Positions 55,924-64,000 of a stretch of 64,000 nucleotides of DNA are shown here, in pieces; positions within the stretch are counted from its first letter, which is position 1; each line of letters begins with the position of its first letter. Origin of the DNA: Rubellicoccus peritrichatus (GTDB lineage: Bacteria > Verrucomicrobiota > Verrucomicrobiia > Opitutales > Cerasicoccaceae). A program made the position numbers and the translations under genes. The notes under the pieces are model-generated. The model was not told the DNA's origin and searched no databases. It saw only the letters and a list, made by a program, of their open reading frames with translations. The DNA is taken from the NCBI RefSeq assembly GCF_033100135.1, contig NZ_CP136920.1, positions 62,001-126,000 of the forward strand, written 5' to 3'.

Positions 55924-56208
55924 TTAAGCTTCCGCAGGAACAGCGGCGGCTTCTGCTGCTTTCTCGCGGCGAATGCGATTAACCAGCGTCCGCGCGGTGT
56001 CAGTTGGGCGTGCGCCCTTGCTGTACCAGTAATCGTAACGCTCTAGATCAACGCGATGCTTGGGATCGCTACCTTGAGCTTTCGGGCTGTAATGACCGAG
56101 AACTTCAACGTGGCGGCCGTCGCGGCGGCATGTCGACTCAGCGACAACTACGCGGTAAACGGGACGGTGGGCAGCGCCTTTGCGCTGGAGACGAATTTTA
56201 AGTGCCAT
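55924..56208 (-). CDS. rpsP: Ribosomal protein bS16
   Basis: 94 residues. MALKIRLQRKGAAHRPVYRV, VVAESTCRRDGRHVEVLGHY and RYDYWYSKGARPTDTARTLV are the S16 pattern. The tail is Ala-Glu-rich. First gene of the rpsP-trmD-rplS-rplI run. Confidence 0.97.
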   Translation of the reverse strand: MALKIRLQRKGAAHRPVYRVVVAESTCRRDGRHVEVLGHYSPKAQGSDPKHRVDLERYDYWYSKGARPTDTARTLVNRIRREKAAEAAAVPAEA

Positions 56209-56409
56209 AATTGACTTCTACTTGTTGCTGGAAAGGGAAAAAGCGGAGGAGAAAAGCTCTTAAAAGGGACCGTGTCAAGCTTTTGAGACAAGGAATGTCG
56301 ATCCATATGTCATTTCTCATTTAATTAGTCTGTCATTTTTCATTTTGCGTGCAGCAATGGCAACGGCAAACACCCCACATCTTTGATGATTGAGCACAAT
56401 TACAGCAAC

Positions 56410-58938
56410 TCAAGCTTGCATCACTCTAGAGACGACATGACTCAATGTCGCAGTCCGGTAAGGCTTCCCGATAAATCCGCATAGACCGACATCCATCAAT
56501 TCATTAATGTCCTCATCGCGGCAAAAACCGGAAGAAAGCACAACTTTGACCTTTGGATCAATCTTCTGCATCTCAATAAAACAGTCTCTGCCACTCATAT
56601 GCGGCATAATCATGTCCAGCAGAACGAGATCAATGGTCTCGTGTTTGTCTTTAAACAGCTCAAGTGCAGCCTGCCCGTCATTGGCAAGAAGAACATCATA
56701 GCCCAAATGCTGGAGATAGTCTTCAGCTGTATGCTGCATGATCGGTTCGTCATCAACAACGAGGATACAGCCGGAACCATGAATTTCCTCGCTTTCAATG
56801 GTATTCTCGCTTGCGGAGACAAAAGTGTCAGCAAGAGGCAAAAGGATATGAAAGCATGTCCCTACCCCTACCTCACTGTAAACGGTGATTGCGCCATTAT
56901 GCTGCTTGATGGTTCCGAACACAATGGAGAGCCCCAGACCGGTCCCCTTCCCTTGCTCTTTGGTCGTAAAGAAAGGCTCAAAGATATGTCCGACAACGTC
57001 CATTGGCATGCCACAGCCAGTATCACTTACTTTTATCTGGATATGCTGTCCCGCCTTCAAATCGAACGGAGAATTGGCCTCACAATACGCAGGGTCGAGT
57101 GTGACAATCTCGGACTCAATGCCCAGGACACCACCATCTGGCATGGCATGAGATGCATTAACGCACAAATTGAGCAAAGCAGATTCCAATTGCGACGCAT
57201 CACAAATCACCGTGCTCATTTCAGCCTTAAGGTTCATCTTGATCTGAATTCGACGATCAATTGTGTTCTCCAATAAAGCCACGGTCGCATGGATTATCTC
57301 GTGAAGGTCAATGGGCTCCGAAGAGGGATTCTGTTTACGCGCAAAAACCAGAAGCTTTTGCGTCAAACCACTTGCTCGTTCGGTCGATTCCATAATCATG
57401 CGGTGGTAGCGCATGAGTTTGGTTTTATCGGAAAGGTGAAGCTTAAGCATTTCGGCAGCCGAAGTGATACAGGCCAACATGTTGTTGAAGTCATGGGCAA
57501 CCCCTCCTGCAAGTTGACCGATTGCCTCCATTTTCTGGCTCTGCTGCAACTGTTCCTGCAGCCCATATTCTTCCGTAATATCGCGAAAGACCAAAACAAC
57601 CCCCATGGTCTGGCCAGTATCCGAACGAATGGGAGCACCAGAATCCGCAACATGATACTCCGTACCGTCACGAGAAATCAGAATCATGTGTTCTGCCAGG
57701 CCAACGATTTCTCCGGTAGCCAGGACTTTCTCAACCGAACTCTCGGCCTTCTCCCGAGTCCGCCCATCAACAATATTCAGAATCTCGCTGAATGGCTTAG
57801 CCTTCGCCTCTTCAAAAGGGCATCCTGTCAGTCGTTCGGCGATTGGATTCATCCGAATAATTCTGCCATCAGTATCCGTAGCAATGACAGCATCGCCAAT
57901 GGAATCGAGTGTGATCCGGAGGTTCTCCTCGCTTTCCCTGCGATAAGCAATCTCCTCCTGCAACCTTTGTTTCTGAAGGAAATTCTCCTTAATCAAGTTG
58001 GCCAGTGAACCATACTCCGAGCGACTCTTCTGCAAACGATCCAATACCGAGGTATTCCCGCTTTCGAGTGCGATGGAAAGTGTCTTCAAAGGCCGTGAGA
58101 CAATATAGTAGAGGGCGAAAAGCGTCATCGTGATGACAAGCAAACAGACCAAGAGCAGATAGAGCCGCCCTTGAGTCAACTCCGTGATGATACGACCAGC
58201 AACAGGTAAGTCCTTATAAACACCAAGGGTTAAAACTTCGTTTCCTGCATAATCCTTATACTTTCGCTCAAGAAATACACTACCACTCCAACCTTCATCT
58301 TCAGCCTCAGAGATGTTGTTTGAATCCGTAACCAGAATAGTGGCTCCAGTTAAACTTTCCAGGGAATCGATGAATGCATCATTCCAGTAACGACCTGCGG
58401 CGAGATAGCCCAAATGCGGACCATCACGTTTGATGTCCGATTGTGGCTGCACGGGCGAATAATAGACCTCCTTAATCCCAAAATCATCAATCTCAAAGGC
58501 GGATTTAAACCAATCCCCTTGCGCACGATTCAAAACGATTTCATCCAGCTGCAAAGGCATGGCTTGAGTTTTTGGCAGGGGCTTCAAATCGGGATTCAGT
58601 GTTAGTGTGAGACGCTTTCCACTGGAGTCATAAATGCAGAAAAAATCCGCATTGTAAGTATACAAAACCTTATCGAACTGGTTTTGCACCCATTCAGGAT
58701 CGGGATTGTCAATCCAATCGACCAAATCCTGCCACCAGGAATAATCCCACACAAAAGTTCCCAGTTCAGAGCTCTTGAAAGCGACAATATTATCAAAAAC
58801 CTCTCCCTCTCGTTGCTCAAGGCCAAGCTCGGCCTCACCAATATCAGTTTGGGCCTTCTGACTGACAAACATGGCAATCAGAAAAAAGCCGGCAAGCAGG
58901 ATTGCCTGGACTATAAGTAACTGGATAAATACTTTCAT
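56410..58938 (-). CDS. Hybrid histidine kinase with CHASE4, PAS and receiver domains
   Basis: 842 residues: transmembrane helix 7-25, a CHASE4-like periplasmic sensor at about 45-255 (GTFVWDYSWWQDLVDWIDNP, NADFFCIYDSSGKR), second helix 258-280, a short HAMP-like linker, PAS (341-455), HisKA with H482 in GGVAHDFNNML, HATPase (DTGCGMPMDVVGHIFEPFFT, GKGTGLGLSIVFG) and a receiver with D775 (LVLLDMIMP). The attached receiver may be the output or a phosphate sink; no DNA-binding partner is adjacent. Single gene. Confidence 0.93.
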   Translation of the reverse strand: MKVFIQLLIVQAILLAGFFLIAMFVSQKAQTDIGEAELGLEQREGEVFDNIVAFKSSELGTFVWDYSWWQDLVDWIDNPDPEWVQNQFDKVLYTYNADFFCIYDSSGKRLTLTLNPDLKPLPKTQAMPLQLDEIVLNRAQGDWFKSAFEIDDFGIKEVYYSPVQPQSDIKRDGPHLGYLAAGRYWNDAFIDSLESLTGATILVTDSNNISEAEDEGWSGSVFLERKYKDYAGNEVLTLGVYKDLPVAGRIITELTQGRLYLLLVCLLVITMTLFALYYIVSRPLKTLSIALESGNTSVLDRLQKSRSEYGSLANLIKENFLQKQRLQEEIAYRRESEENLRITLDSIGDAVIATDTDGRIIRMNPIAERLTGCPFEEAKAKPFSEILNIVDGRTREKAESSVEKVLATGEIVGLAEHMILISRDGTEYHVADSGAPIRSDTGQTMGVVLVFRDITEEYGLQEQLQQSQKMEAIGQLAGGVAHDFNNMLACITSAAEMLKLHLSDKTKLMRYHRMIMESTERASGLTQKLLVFARKQNPSSEPIDLHEIIHATVALLENTIDRRIQIKMNLKAEMSTVICDASQLESALLNLCVNASHAMPDGGVLGIESEIVTLDPAYCEANSPFDLKAGQHIQIKVSDTGCGMPMDVVGHIFEPFFTTKEQGKGTGLGLSIVFGTIKQHNGAITVYSEVGVGTCFHILLPLADTFVSASENTIESEEIHGSGCILVVDDEPIMQHTAEDYLQHLGYDVLLANDGQAALELFKDKHETIDLVLLDMIMPHMSGRDCFIEMQKIDPKVKVVLSSGFCRDEDINELMDVGLCGFIGKPYRTATLSHVVSRVMQA

Positions 58939-59128
58939 TCAAAGAGTGGTGGTGGTCATGGAATGAGTTCAAATAAGATGCCCCAATACCATACACATAT
59001 TGTGCCACTTCGGAGAAAATGAAGATTAGATAAGCCTGCGAGTGAAAACTCTCCGGAAATGCGTATTTCCGTTTTCGTTTGAAAAAAAGCTTCTGTCAGG
59101 TTTGGGTGAGGGATTTAAGATTTTCCCA

Positions 59129-61204
59129 ATGAAACTTTACTGCGAGTCCAGATTCGTTTCCAAACGCCGCAAAACCAGCGAAGTAAAAGTTGGCAATGTC
59201 GGTGTTGGTGGAAACAACCCAATCCGTGTTCAGTCGATGACGACAAGCCTGACGCAGGATGTTGATGCCACCGTCAAACAATGCATCCGACTTGCCGAGG
59301 CAGGCTGTGAAGTCGTTCGGGTCACTGCCCCCAACAAGGCCGCAGCCCAGGCCTTAAAGGATATCCGGGCAAATTTCTCTGCCGCAGGCTTCAGCAATAC
59401 CCCACTCGTCGCAGATATTCACTTTTTGCCCAGTGCGGCCATGGTCGCGATTGAGCACGTAGAAAAAGTCCGGGTTAATCCTGGTAACTACGCCGATAAA
59501 AAGAAGTTTGCAGTCAAGGAATACAGTGACTCCGAGTACGACAGCGAATTGCAACGCCTACACGAAGCCTTCAGCCCGTTAGTCAAACGTGCCAAGGAAC
59601 TTGGACGTGCTCTGCGCATCGGCACGAATCATGGCAGTCTCTCGGACCGTCTAATGAACCGTTATGGCGACAGCCCACTTGGGATGGTCGAGAGCGCATT
59701 GGAATTCATCCGAATTGCGGAGGATCACAATTTCCACAACATCGTACTGTCGATGAAATCCAGCAATACAAAGGTCATGATTGCAGCATATCGTCTCGTC
59801 GTGGCTAAGATGCTGGAAGAAAACATGCACTATCCCCTGCACCTTGGAGTAACCGAAGCAGGAGATGGCGAAGATGCCCGCATCAAGAGCGCCATCGGTA
59901 TCGGTGGTCTGCTTTACGATGGCCTTGGGGACACGATTCGGGTCTCTCTGACTGAAGATCCCTGGCATGAAGTGCCAGTCGCATCCGACCTTGCCCGTCG
60001 CGCAGAAACCCTTTGGGCAAGCAACGAATCACTCGCTCCGCAATACCCACGTGAGGAAAGCGTCGATCCTTACGACTATCGCCACCGCAATATCGTCGAT
60101 ATATCATTCGGCCCGGAAACTCCAATCAATCCGCTGGAGCCGCCTCGCGTGATCACCCGCGTTTCGGATTCACTGGCGACAGGAGCTGAAACAATTATCC
60201 GGAAAGTTCGCGAAGCCAATGAGCAGCTCAAAGATGCAAGGCTCGAAGGGCTCATGCTCAAGCTTGATTCCAAGGAAAGCATTCAAGGCTTTAATCAAGT
60301 TGCAATCGGACTATCCAAAGAGGTCAAAGCCTTCGTTCTGGAAATTGCTGACAATCTCGAGCCAAAAGACCTGGATGATTTGAGTGGCTTGTCCGATCCC
60401 AAAGGCCCTCGCCTAGTCATATTACCAAAACTGACAGCCGATGACTCAGACAGACTGAAAGCCTGGGGCGAATTCTCAAAAAGCCACCAGGCCCTGCTCG
60501 CAGTTGACCTTCCAGCCATGGCCGTTGAAAGGCAAGCGGATGTCCTGAAGGCAATCGGTCCGGAGCATCTCATTTTCACCACCTCCAGTTCGTCGACAGG
60601 AGTGGCGGCGAATGATACGCATCCCGTTGGTGCCTACCGCGCGCTGGTCAACTCCCTCGACCATCTTGGTTTGAACGCACCCCTCTGGATTCGATGCGTT
60701 CCCGAATTCTCGATTAAAAACGAAGAAGGCTTTGGCCGGGCCCTGCTGGAAGCCTCCATGCAAGTCGGTAATATCTTCTGCGATGGAGCTGGTGATCTCA
60801 TCAGTGCTGAGAACTTCGACGATCCCGTCCGTGCAACAAATCTAGCTTACAACATTCTACAGGGCGCGCGCATGCGCACGGTTAAAACAGAATACGTCGC
60901 CTGCCCAAGCTGTGGACGCACCCTGTTTGACTTACAGGAAGTCACCAGCCGGATTAAGGAACGTACCGGGCATCTGAAAGGTGTCACCATTGCCGTCATG
61001 GGTTGTATTGTAAACGGTCCTGGCGAAATGGCAGATGCTGACTTTGGTTACGTCGGCGGAGCACCAGCCAAGATCAATCTGTATGTCGGTAAGGAATGTG
61101 TGCAGGTCAACATTCCGGAAGAGGAAGCTCTTGATCGTCTGGTGGATCTAATTACCGAGCACGGTAAATGGGTGGAACCGGCAGAAGAGCCGGTCGGCGT
61201 TTGA
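59129..61204 (+). CDS. ispG: (E)-4-hydroxy-3-methylbut-2-enyl-diphosphate synthase, long form
   Basis: 691 residues from ATG 59129. IspG/GcpE of the non-mevalonate isoprenoid pathway: TIM barrel with IRVQSMTTSLTQDV, DIHFLPSAA, KVRVNPGNYAD, RIGTNHGSLSDR and LHLGVTEAGDGEDARIKSAI, and a C-terminal 4Fe-4S domain with Cys592, Cys595 and Cys626 (CPSCGRTLFDL; MGCIVNGPGEM). About 250 extra residues between the two domains mark the long form found in plants, Chlamydiae and Bacteroidetes. An in-frame GTG at 59042 would add 29 residues of unlikely sequence. Confidence 0.95.
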   Translation: MKLYCESRFVSKRRKTSEVKVGNVGVGGNNPIRVQSMTTSLTQDVDATVKQCIRLAEAGCEVVRVTAPNKAAAQALKDIRANFSAAGFSNTPLVADIHFLPSAAMVAIEHVEKVRVNPGNYADKKKFAVKEYSDSEYDSELQRLHEAFSPLVKRAKELGRALRIGTNHGSLSDRLMNRYGDSPLGMVESALEFIRIAEDHNFHNIVLSMKSSNTKVMIAAYRLVVAKMLEENMHYPLHLGVTEAGDGEDARIKSAIGIGGLLYDGLGDTIRVSLTEDPWHEVPVASDLARRAETLWASNESLAPQYPREESVDPYDYRHRNIVDISFGPETPINPLEPPRVITRVSDSLATGAETIIRKVREANEQLKDARLEGLMLKLDSKESIQGFNQVAIGLSKEVKAFVLEIADNLEPKDLDDLSGLSDPKGPRLVILPKLTADDSDRLKAWGEFSKSHQALLAVDLPAMAVERQADVLKAIGPEHLIFTTSSSSTGVAANDTHPVGAYRALVNSLDHLGLNAPLWIRCVPEFSIKNEEGFGRALLEASMQVGNIFCDGAGDLISAENFDDPVRATNLAYNILQGARMRTVKTEYVACPSCGRTLFDLQEVTSRIKERTGHLKGVTIAVMGCIVNGPGEMADADFGYVGGAPAKINLYVGKECVQVNIPEEEALDRLVDLITEHGKWVEPAEEPVGV

Positions 61205-61291
61205 CACAAACGCGAGACGCTCGCTACCTCTACTTCGGCGAATTTCATCAGACATCTGATTTAAATTCTAAAAATAATTGCGTGACGCTAT

Positions 61292-61366
61292 TTTTTGACA
61301 GAATTTACGGAATTAACTGAATTAGCTTACTAAAAATTCCTTTAATTCCGTAAATTCTGTCAAAAA
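61292..61366. repeat. Perfect 25-bp inverted repeat with 25-base spacer
   Basis: Left arm 61292-61316 begins TTTTTGACAGAATTTACGG; right arm 61342-61366 is its exact complement. The spacer contains GAATTAGCTTAC. The arms belong to the GACAGAATTTACGGAATTAA type of quasi-periodic intergenic sequence. It could be a terminator for ispG or a mobile remnant. Confidence 0.9.
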
Positions 61367-61469
61367 TCTGCTGTGCGAACCAATGTAAAGGAGTAGATCC
61401 AATATGATGGCTACTAAATAAATGTCACATATCAAATAAAGTGGCGCAAAGAAGATAAGCTGCATTAAG

Positions 61470-61510
61470 CCTTAGCGTCTTTGCCGCTTGAGCGAAGCGG
61501 GCAGAGAGTT
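61470..61510 (-). repeat. Dispersed intergenic repeat, inverted copy of 49182-49220
   Basis: On the minus strand reads TGCCCGCTTCGCTCAAGCGG then CAAAGACGCTAAGG, differing from the copy at 49182 by only a few bases. Between ispG and rph. Confidence 0.7.
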
Positions 61511-61565
61511 TTTATCCTTAAGTTATTACCGAGATTTTTGAACCACAGTATTAAATCCCTCAAAT

Positions 61566-62303
61566 ATGTCTGAATCACCACGCCCTGAAGGTCGCTCACT
61601 TGATGCATTGCGCACGGTTACTTTTGAACCCGAAATCGCACCTCATGCTACGGGATCGGTCCTCGTCAGTTTTGGAAAGACGCGAGTCATCTGCGCTGCG
61701 ACGATTGAAAACAGAGTTCCCCGCTGGATGCGTGATCAGGGAGTCGAGGGTGGTTGGATCACAGCTGAGTATTCTATGCTACCCTACTCCACACTCGATC
61801 GTAAATCCAGGGACATATCCCGTGGAAAACTCGACGGACGCACCGTTGAGATTCAGCGACTGATCGGACGTTCCTTACGTGCTGCCGTCGATTTGAAAAA
61901 ACTTCCCGGCAAAACCCTCTGGTTGGACTGTGATGTGCTCCAAGCCGATGGTGGAACCCGGACCGCCTCCATCACCGGAGCCTGGGTGGCCGCAAGTCTT
62001 GCCGTCAAAAAGCTGATGGAAGCTGGTGAGTTGGAAGAAAATCCGATGGCGGACAATGTCGCCGCAGTCAGTGTTGGTGTCGTTGATGGAACCACGCGGT
62101 TGGACCTTGAGTATGTCGAAGACCGCGATGCTGACGTCGATTTCAACGTCGTCATGACCGGCGACGGGAAATTCGTCGAAGTTCAGGGAACAGGAGAAGA
62201 AGCCACTTTCAGCCGCGAAGAACTGGATGCTCTTCTTGAAGTCGCAGGCAAAGGCATCCGTGAAATCGTCGAAATGCAAAACGCTGTTATCAGCGAGAGC
62301 TGA
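61566..62303 (+). CDS. rph: Ribonuclease PH
   Basis: 245 residues. [99 protein letters not shown] and [20 protein letters not shown] are RNase PH motifs. Trims tRNA 3' ends by phosphorolysis. Confidence 0.97.
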   Translation: MSESPRPEGRSLDALRTVTFEPEIAPHATGSVLVSFGKTRVICAATIENRVPRWMRDQGVEGGWITAEYSMLPYSTLDRKSRDISRGKLDGRTVEIQRLIGRSLRAAVDLKKLPGKTLWLDCDVLQADGGTRTASITGAWVAASLAVKKLMEAGELEENPMADNVAAVSVGVVDGTTRLDLEYVEDRDADVDFNVVMTGDGKFVEVQGTGEEATFSREELDALLEVAGKGIREIVEMQNAVISES

Positions 62304-62602
62304 GACAATTCAACTGAAGCAGCGAAAGCAGCTGCCATGATTAAGGACACACACGGCGATTCATTTCATATGTAAATGATTCGACCAAACGCTCACAATG
62401 GAACGTTAGACGCATACGAAGTAACGTCGTGCGCGTACGAAAAGCTTATTCAGTGAATTTTCCCAAAAGAAAATTCGTGATCAATAAGCAAAAAACAACC
62501 CACTCGCATACGCGATATTCTAAGTAATGCTAATAAAGGATTGCCATTATTCCCAGACACGCCCCAATAGCACGCTGTCATTAAGCTTTTCGACCCGAAC
62601 CT
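62304..62602. other. Intergenic region upstream of sucC
   Basis: No gene seen. Contains a hairpin GAATTTTC (62455-62462) / GAAAATTC (62469-62476) with no T tract, and presumably the sucCD promoter, which I cannot place. Confidence 0.5.
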
Positions 62603-63790
62603 ATGAATATCCACGAATATCAAGCCAAGGAATTGTTTGCCTCTTACGGCATTGCAACGCCAAAGGGTAAAGCGGCTCAAAAGCCAGAGGAATTTGAAGC
62701 GGCAATGGACGCTGCCGGAGATGGCGCCATTGTGGTCAAATCTCAAATACACGCCGGCGGCCGTGGCAAAGGCACGTTTACCGACGGATACAAAGGTGGT
62801 GTTAAAGTCGTCAAGACACGCGAGGAAGCACTGGCAGCCGCCAATGCAATGCTCGGGAATACTTTGGTCACGCACCAGACCGGCCCGGCAGGCCGTGAGG
62901 TCAAAACGGTTTACTTCACTGAAGCCAGTGAAATTCAGAAGGAATACTATCTTGCGATTCTGATCGACCGCGACACATCAAAACCGGTAATCATCGCCTC
63001 AACCGAAGGCGGTGTTGACATTGAAACGGTTGCCGAGGAAACACCCGAGAAGATCGCCAAAGTCATCATCGACCCGGGCCATGGCATACAGGCTTTTCAA
63101 ATGCGTACCATAGCATTCGCACTTGGCCTTGATTCAAAAGAACAGATGAAGCAGCTCGGAAAACTCCTCAGCAACCTTTATAAGTTTTTCTGGGAAAAGG
63201 ATTGCTCGATGGTGGAGATCAATCCGCTCATCACCACACCTGCAGGTGACATCATGGCGCTCGATGCCAAAGTGAACTTTGATGCCAACGCACTCTTCCG
63301 CCATCCGGAAATAGTTGAGCTGCGCGACCTTGGAGAAGAAGACCCCAAGGAAATCGAAGCATCCAAGTTTGATCTCAGTTACATCGCACTTGATGGCAAC
63401 ATCGCTTGTCTTGTCAACGGCGCTGGCTTAGCCATGGCCACCATGGATATTATCAAACACTTCGGTGGCAACCCTGCCAACTTCCTTGATGTCGGTGGTG
63501 GTGCCAGTGCCGAACAGGTTGAGGCCGCTTTCAAAATCATCCTGAGCGACCCGAACGTCAAAGGTATCCTCGTCAACATCTTCGGAGGCATCATGAGCTG
63601 TAAGACAATTGCCGACGGTATCATTGCTGCTGCAAAGAATGTCGACATCACGGTGCCACTCGTCGTTCGCCTTGAAGGCAACCACGTCGCAGAAGGTAAG
63701 AAAGCACTTGATGAAAGTGGACTTCCTTTGACCTCAGCAGACTCACTTGCTGACGCAGCCCAAAAGATCGTTGCACAGGTGCAGGGATAA
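62603..63790 (+). CDS. sucC: Succinate-CoA ligase, ADP-forming, beta subunit
   Basis: 395 residues. [36 protein letters not shown] (ATP-grasp), [52 protein letters not shown] and [18 protein letters not shown] are the SucC motifs. TCA-cycle enzyme making succinyl-CoA or the reverse. sucD starts 41 bases downstream. Confidence 0.97.
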   Translation: MNIHEYQAKELFASYGIATPKGKAAQKPEEFEAAMDAAGDGAIVVKSQIHAGGRGKGTFTDGYKGGVKVVKTREEALAAANAMLGNTLVTHQTGPAGREVKTVYFTEASEIQKEYYLAILIDRDTSKPVIIASTEGGVDIETVAEETPEKIAKVIIDPGHGIQAFQMRTIAFALGLDSKEQMKQLGKLLSNLYKFFWEKDCSMVEINPLITTPAGDIMALDAKVNFDANALFRHPEIVELRDLGEEDPKEIEASKFDLSYIALDGNIACLVNGAGLAMATMDIIKHFGGNPANFLDVGGGASAEQVEAAFKIILSDPNVKGILVNIFGGIMSCKTIADGIIAAAKNVDITVPLVVRLEGNHVAEGKKALDESGLPLTSADSLADAAQKIVAQVQG

Positions 63791-63831
63791 AATAACCACG
63801 ACCCTATTAATTTTTAAAAGAAAGCTGTTTA

Positions 63832-64000
63832 ATGAGCATTCTCGTAAACAAAGAAACCCGTGTAGTGGGCCAGGGAATCACCGGTAAAGCCGGTAGCCTT
63901 CACGCGAAAAACAATATCGCTTACGGCACAAACTATGTCGCAGCCGTGACTCCAGGCAAAGGTGGGCAGAAGTTTGAAGACTCGCTGCCAATCTTTAACA
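63832..64000 (+). CDS. sucD: Succinate-CoA ligase alpha subunit, 3' end outside the window
   Basis: 56 codons before the right edge: MSILVNKETRVVGQGITGKA, then GYxVAAVTPGKGGQ-like NYVAAVTPGKGGQKF. The CoA-binding Rossmann start of SucD. The start has only a weak AAAAGAAAG ribosome site. Confidence 0.93.
   Translation, partial: MSILVNKETRVVGQGITGKAGSLHAKNNIAYGTNYVAAVTPGKGGQKFEDSLPIFN

Noticed and set aside
56599-57276. 225-codon plus-strand frame inside the hybrid kinase gene
   Set aside because: Lies entirely opposite a well-supported kinase (HisKA/HATPase/receiver motifs) and has no signal, motif or ribosome site.
57289-58008. 239-codon plus-strand frame opposite the kinase PAS domain
   Set aside because: Antisense shadow of a conserved coding region.
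62304-62602. tRNA or small RNA gene in the gap before sucC
   Set aside because: No cloverleaf or TTC loop; only a weak hairpin without a T tract.

Overview
The window looks like chromosomal DNA of a marine-type member of the Verrucomicrobiota, probably class Opitutae. The grounds are large secreted multi-domain proteins with Ig, PKD, PA14 and LamG modules, a Verru_Chthon-A-like prepilin-type protein, a DUF6288/PDZ protein, a PEP-CTERM protein, an SLA1-like lipoprotein, an ebo cluster and the long form of IspG. The taxonomic call is inferred from gene content only.

Layout. (1) 1-15.6 kb, minus strand: a polysaccharide-degradation block. It holds a DUF6288/PDZ protein running off the left edge, a 1527-residue modular esterase coupled to a sialate O-acetylesterase-type enzyme, a Cys-type sulfatase and a parallel beta-helix protein. 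Removal of acetyl and sulfate groups plus a beta-helix enzyme suggests an acetylated, sulfated polysaccharide as substrate. (2) 16.0-21.9 kb, plus strand: an orphan Verru_Chthon-A-like protein, a secreted unknown and an SGNH hydrolase with a C-terminal beta-rich module, ended by two hairpin terminators. (3) 22.1-29.1 kb, plus: a secreted squalene-cyclase-fold protein, an 86-residue protein and eboB-E-C-D-F, facing a convergent histidine kinase with which eboF shares a CTAG stop. (4) 30.7-38.1 kb: an inositol-monophosphatase-family gene, then a minus-strand run of accessory genes (MOSC, small lipoproteins, an orphan DUF2185 immunity-like gene, an FGE-like PEP-CTERM protein, a BspA-type leucine-rich repeat protein), with long direct repeats flanking the last. 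(5) 37.8-47.4 kb, minus: an Rhs polymorphic-toxin locus. The 2225-residue Rhs protein ends in an AT-rich, GNAT-like tip followed by a likely immunity gene, and it is preceded by three secreted structural proteins. (6) 47.4-49.5 kb: repeat-rich DNA and an HU-like DNA-binding protein whose 3' region carries a strict 22-bp array of small palindromes. (7) 49.5-54.1 kb, plus: an envelope lipoprotein operon (CsgG/LpoB-like proteins, COG3014, YcfL, LpoB). (8) 54.2-64 kb, housekeeping: rplI, rplS, trmD, rpsP, a CHASE4 hybrid histidine kinase, ispG, rph, sucC and the start of sucD.

The most promising unusual features are the Rhs toxin tip with its immunity candidate and sharp composition break, a three-times-repeated unnamed domain of about 225 residues in the polysaccharide locus, the 22-bp palindrome array, the long repeats flanking the leucine-rich repeat gene, and several intergenic families of short quasi-periodic sequence. 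I found no tRNA, rRNA, transposase, integrase or CRISPR array. Domain names come from recognition of motifs, not from database searches.
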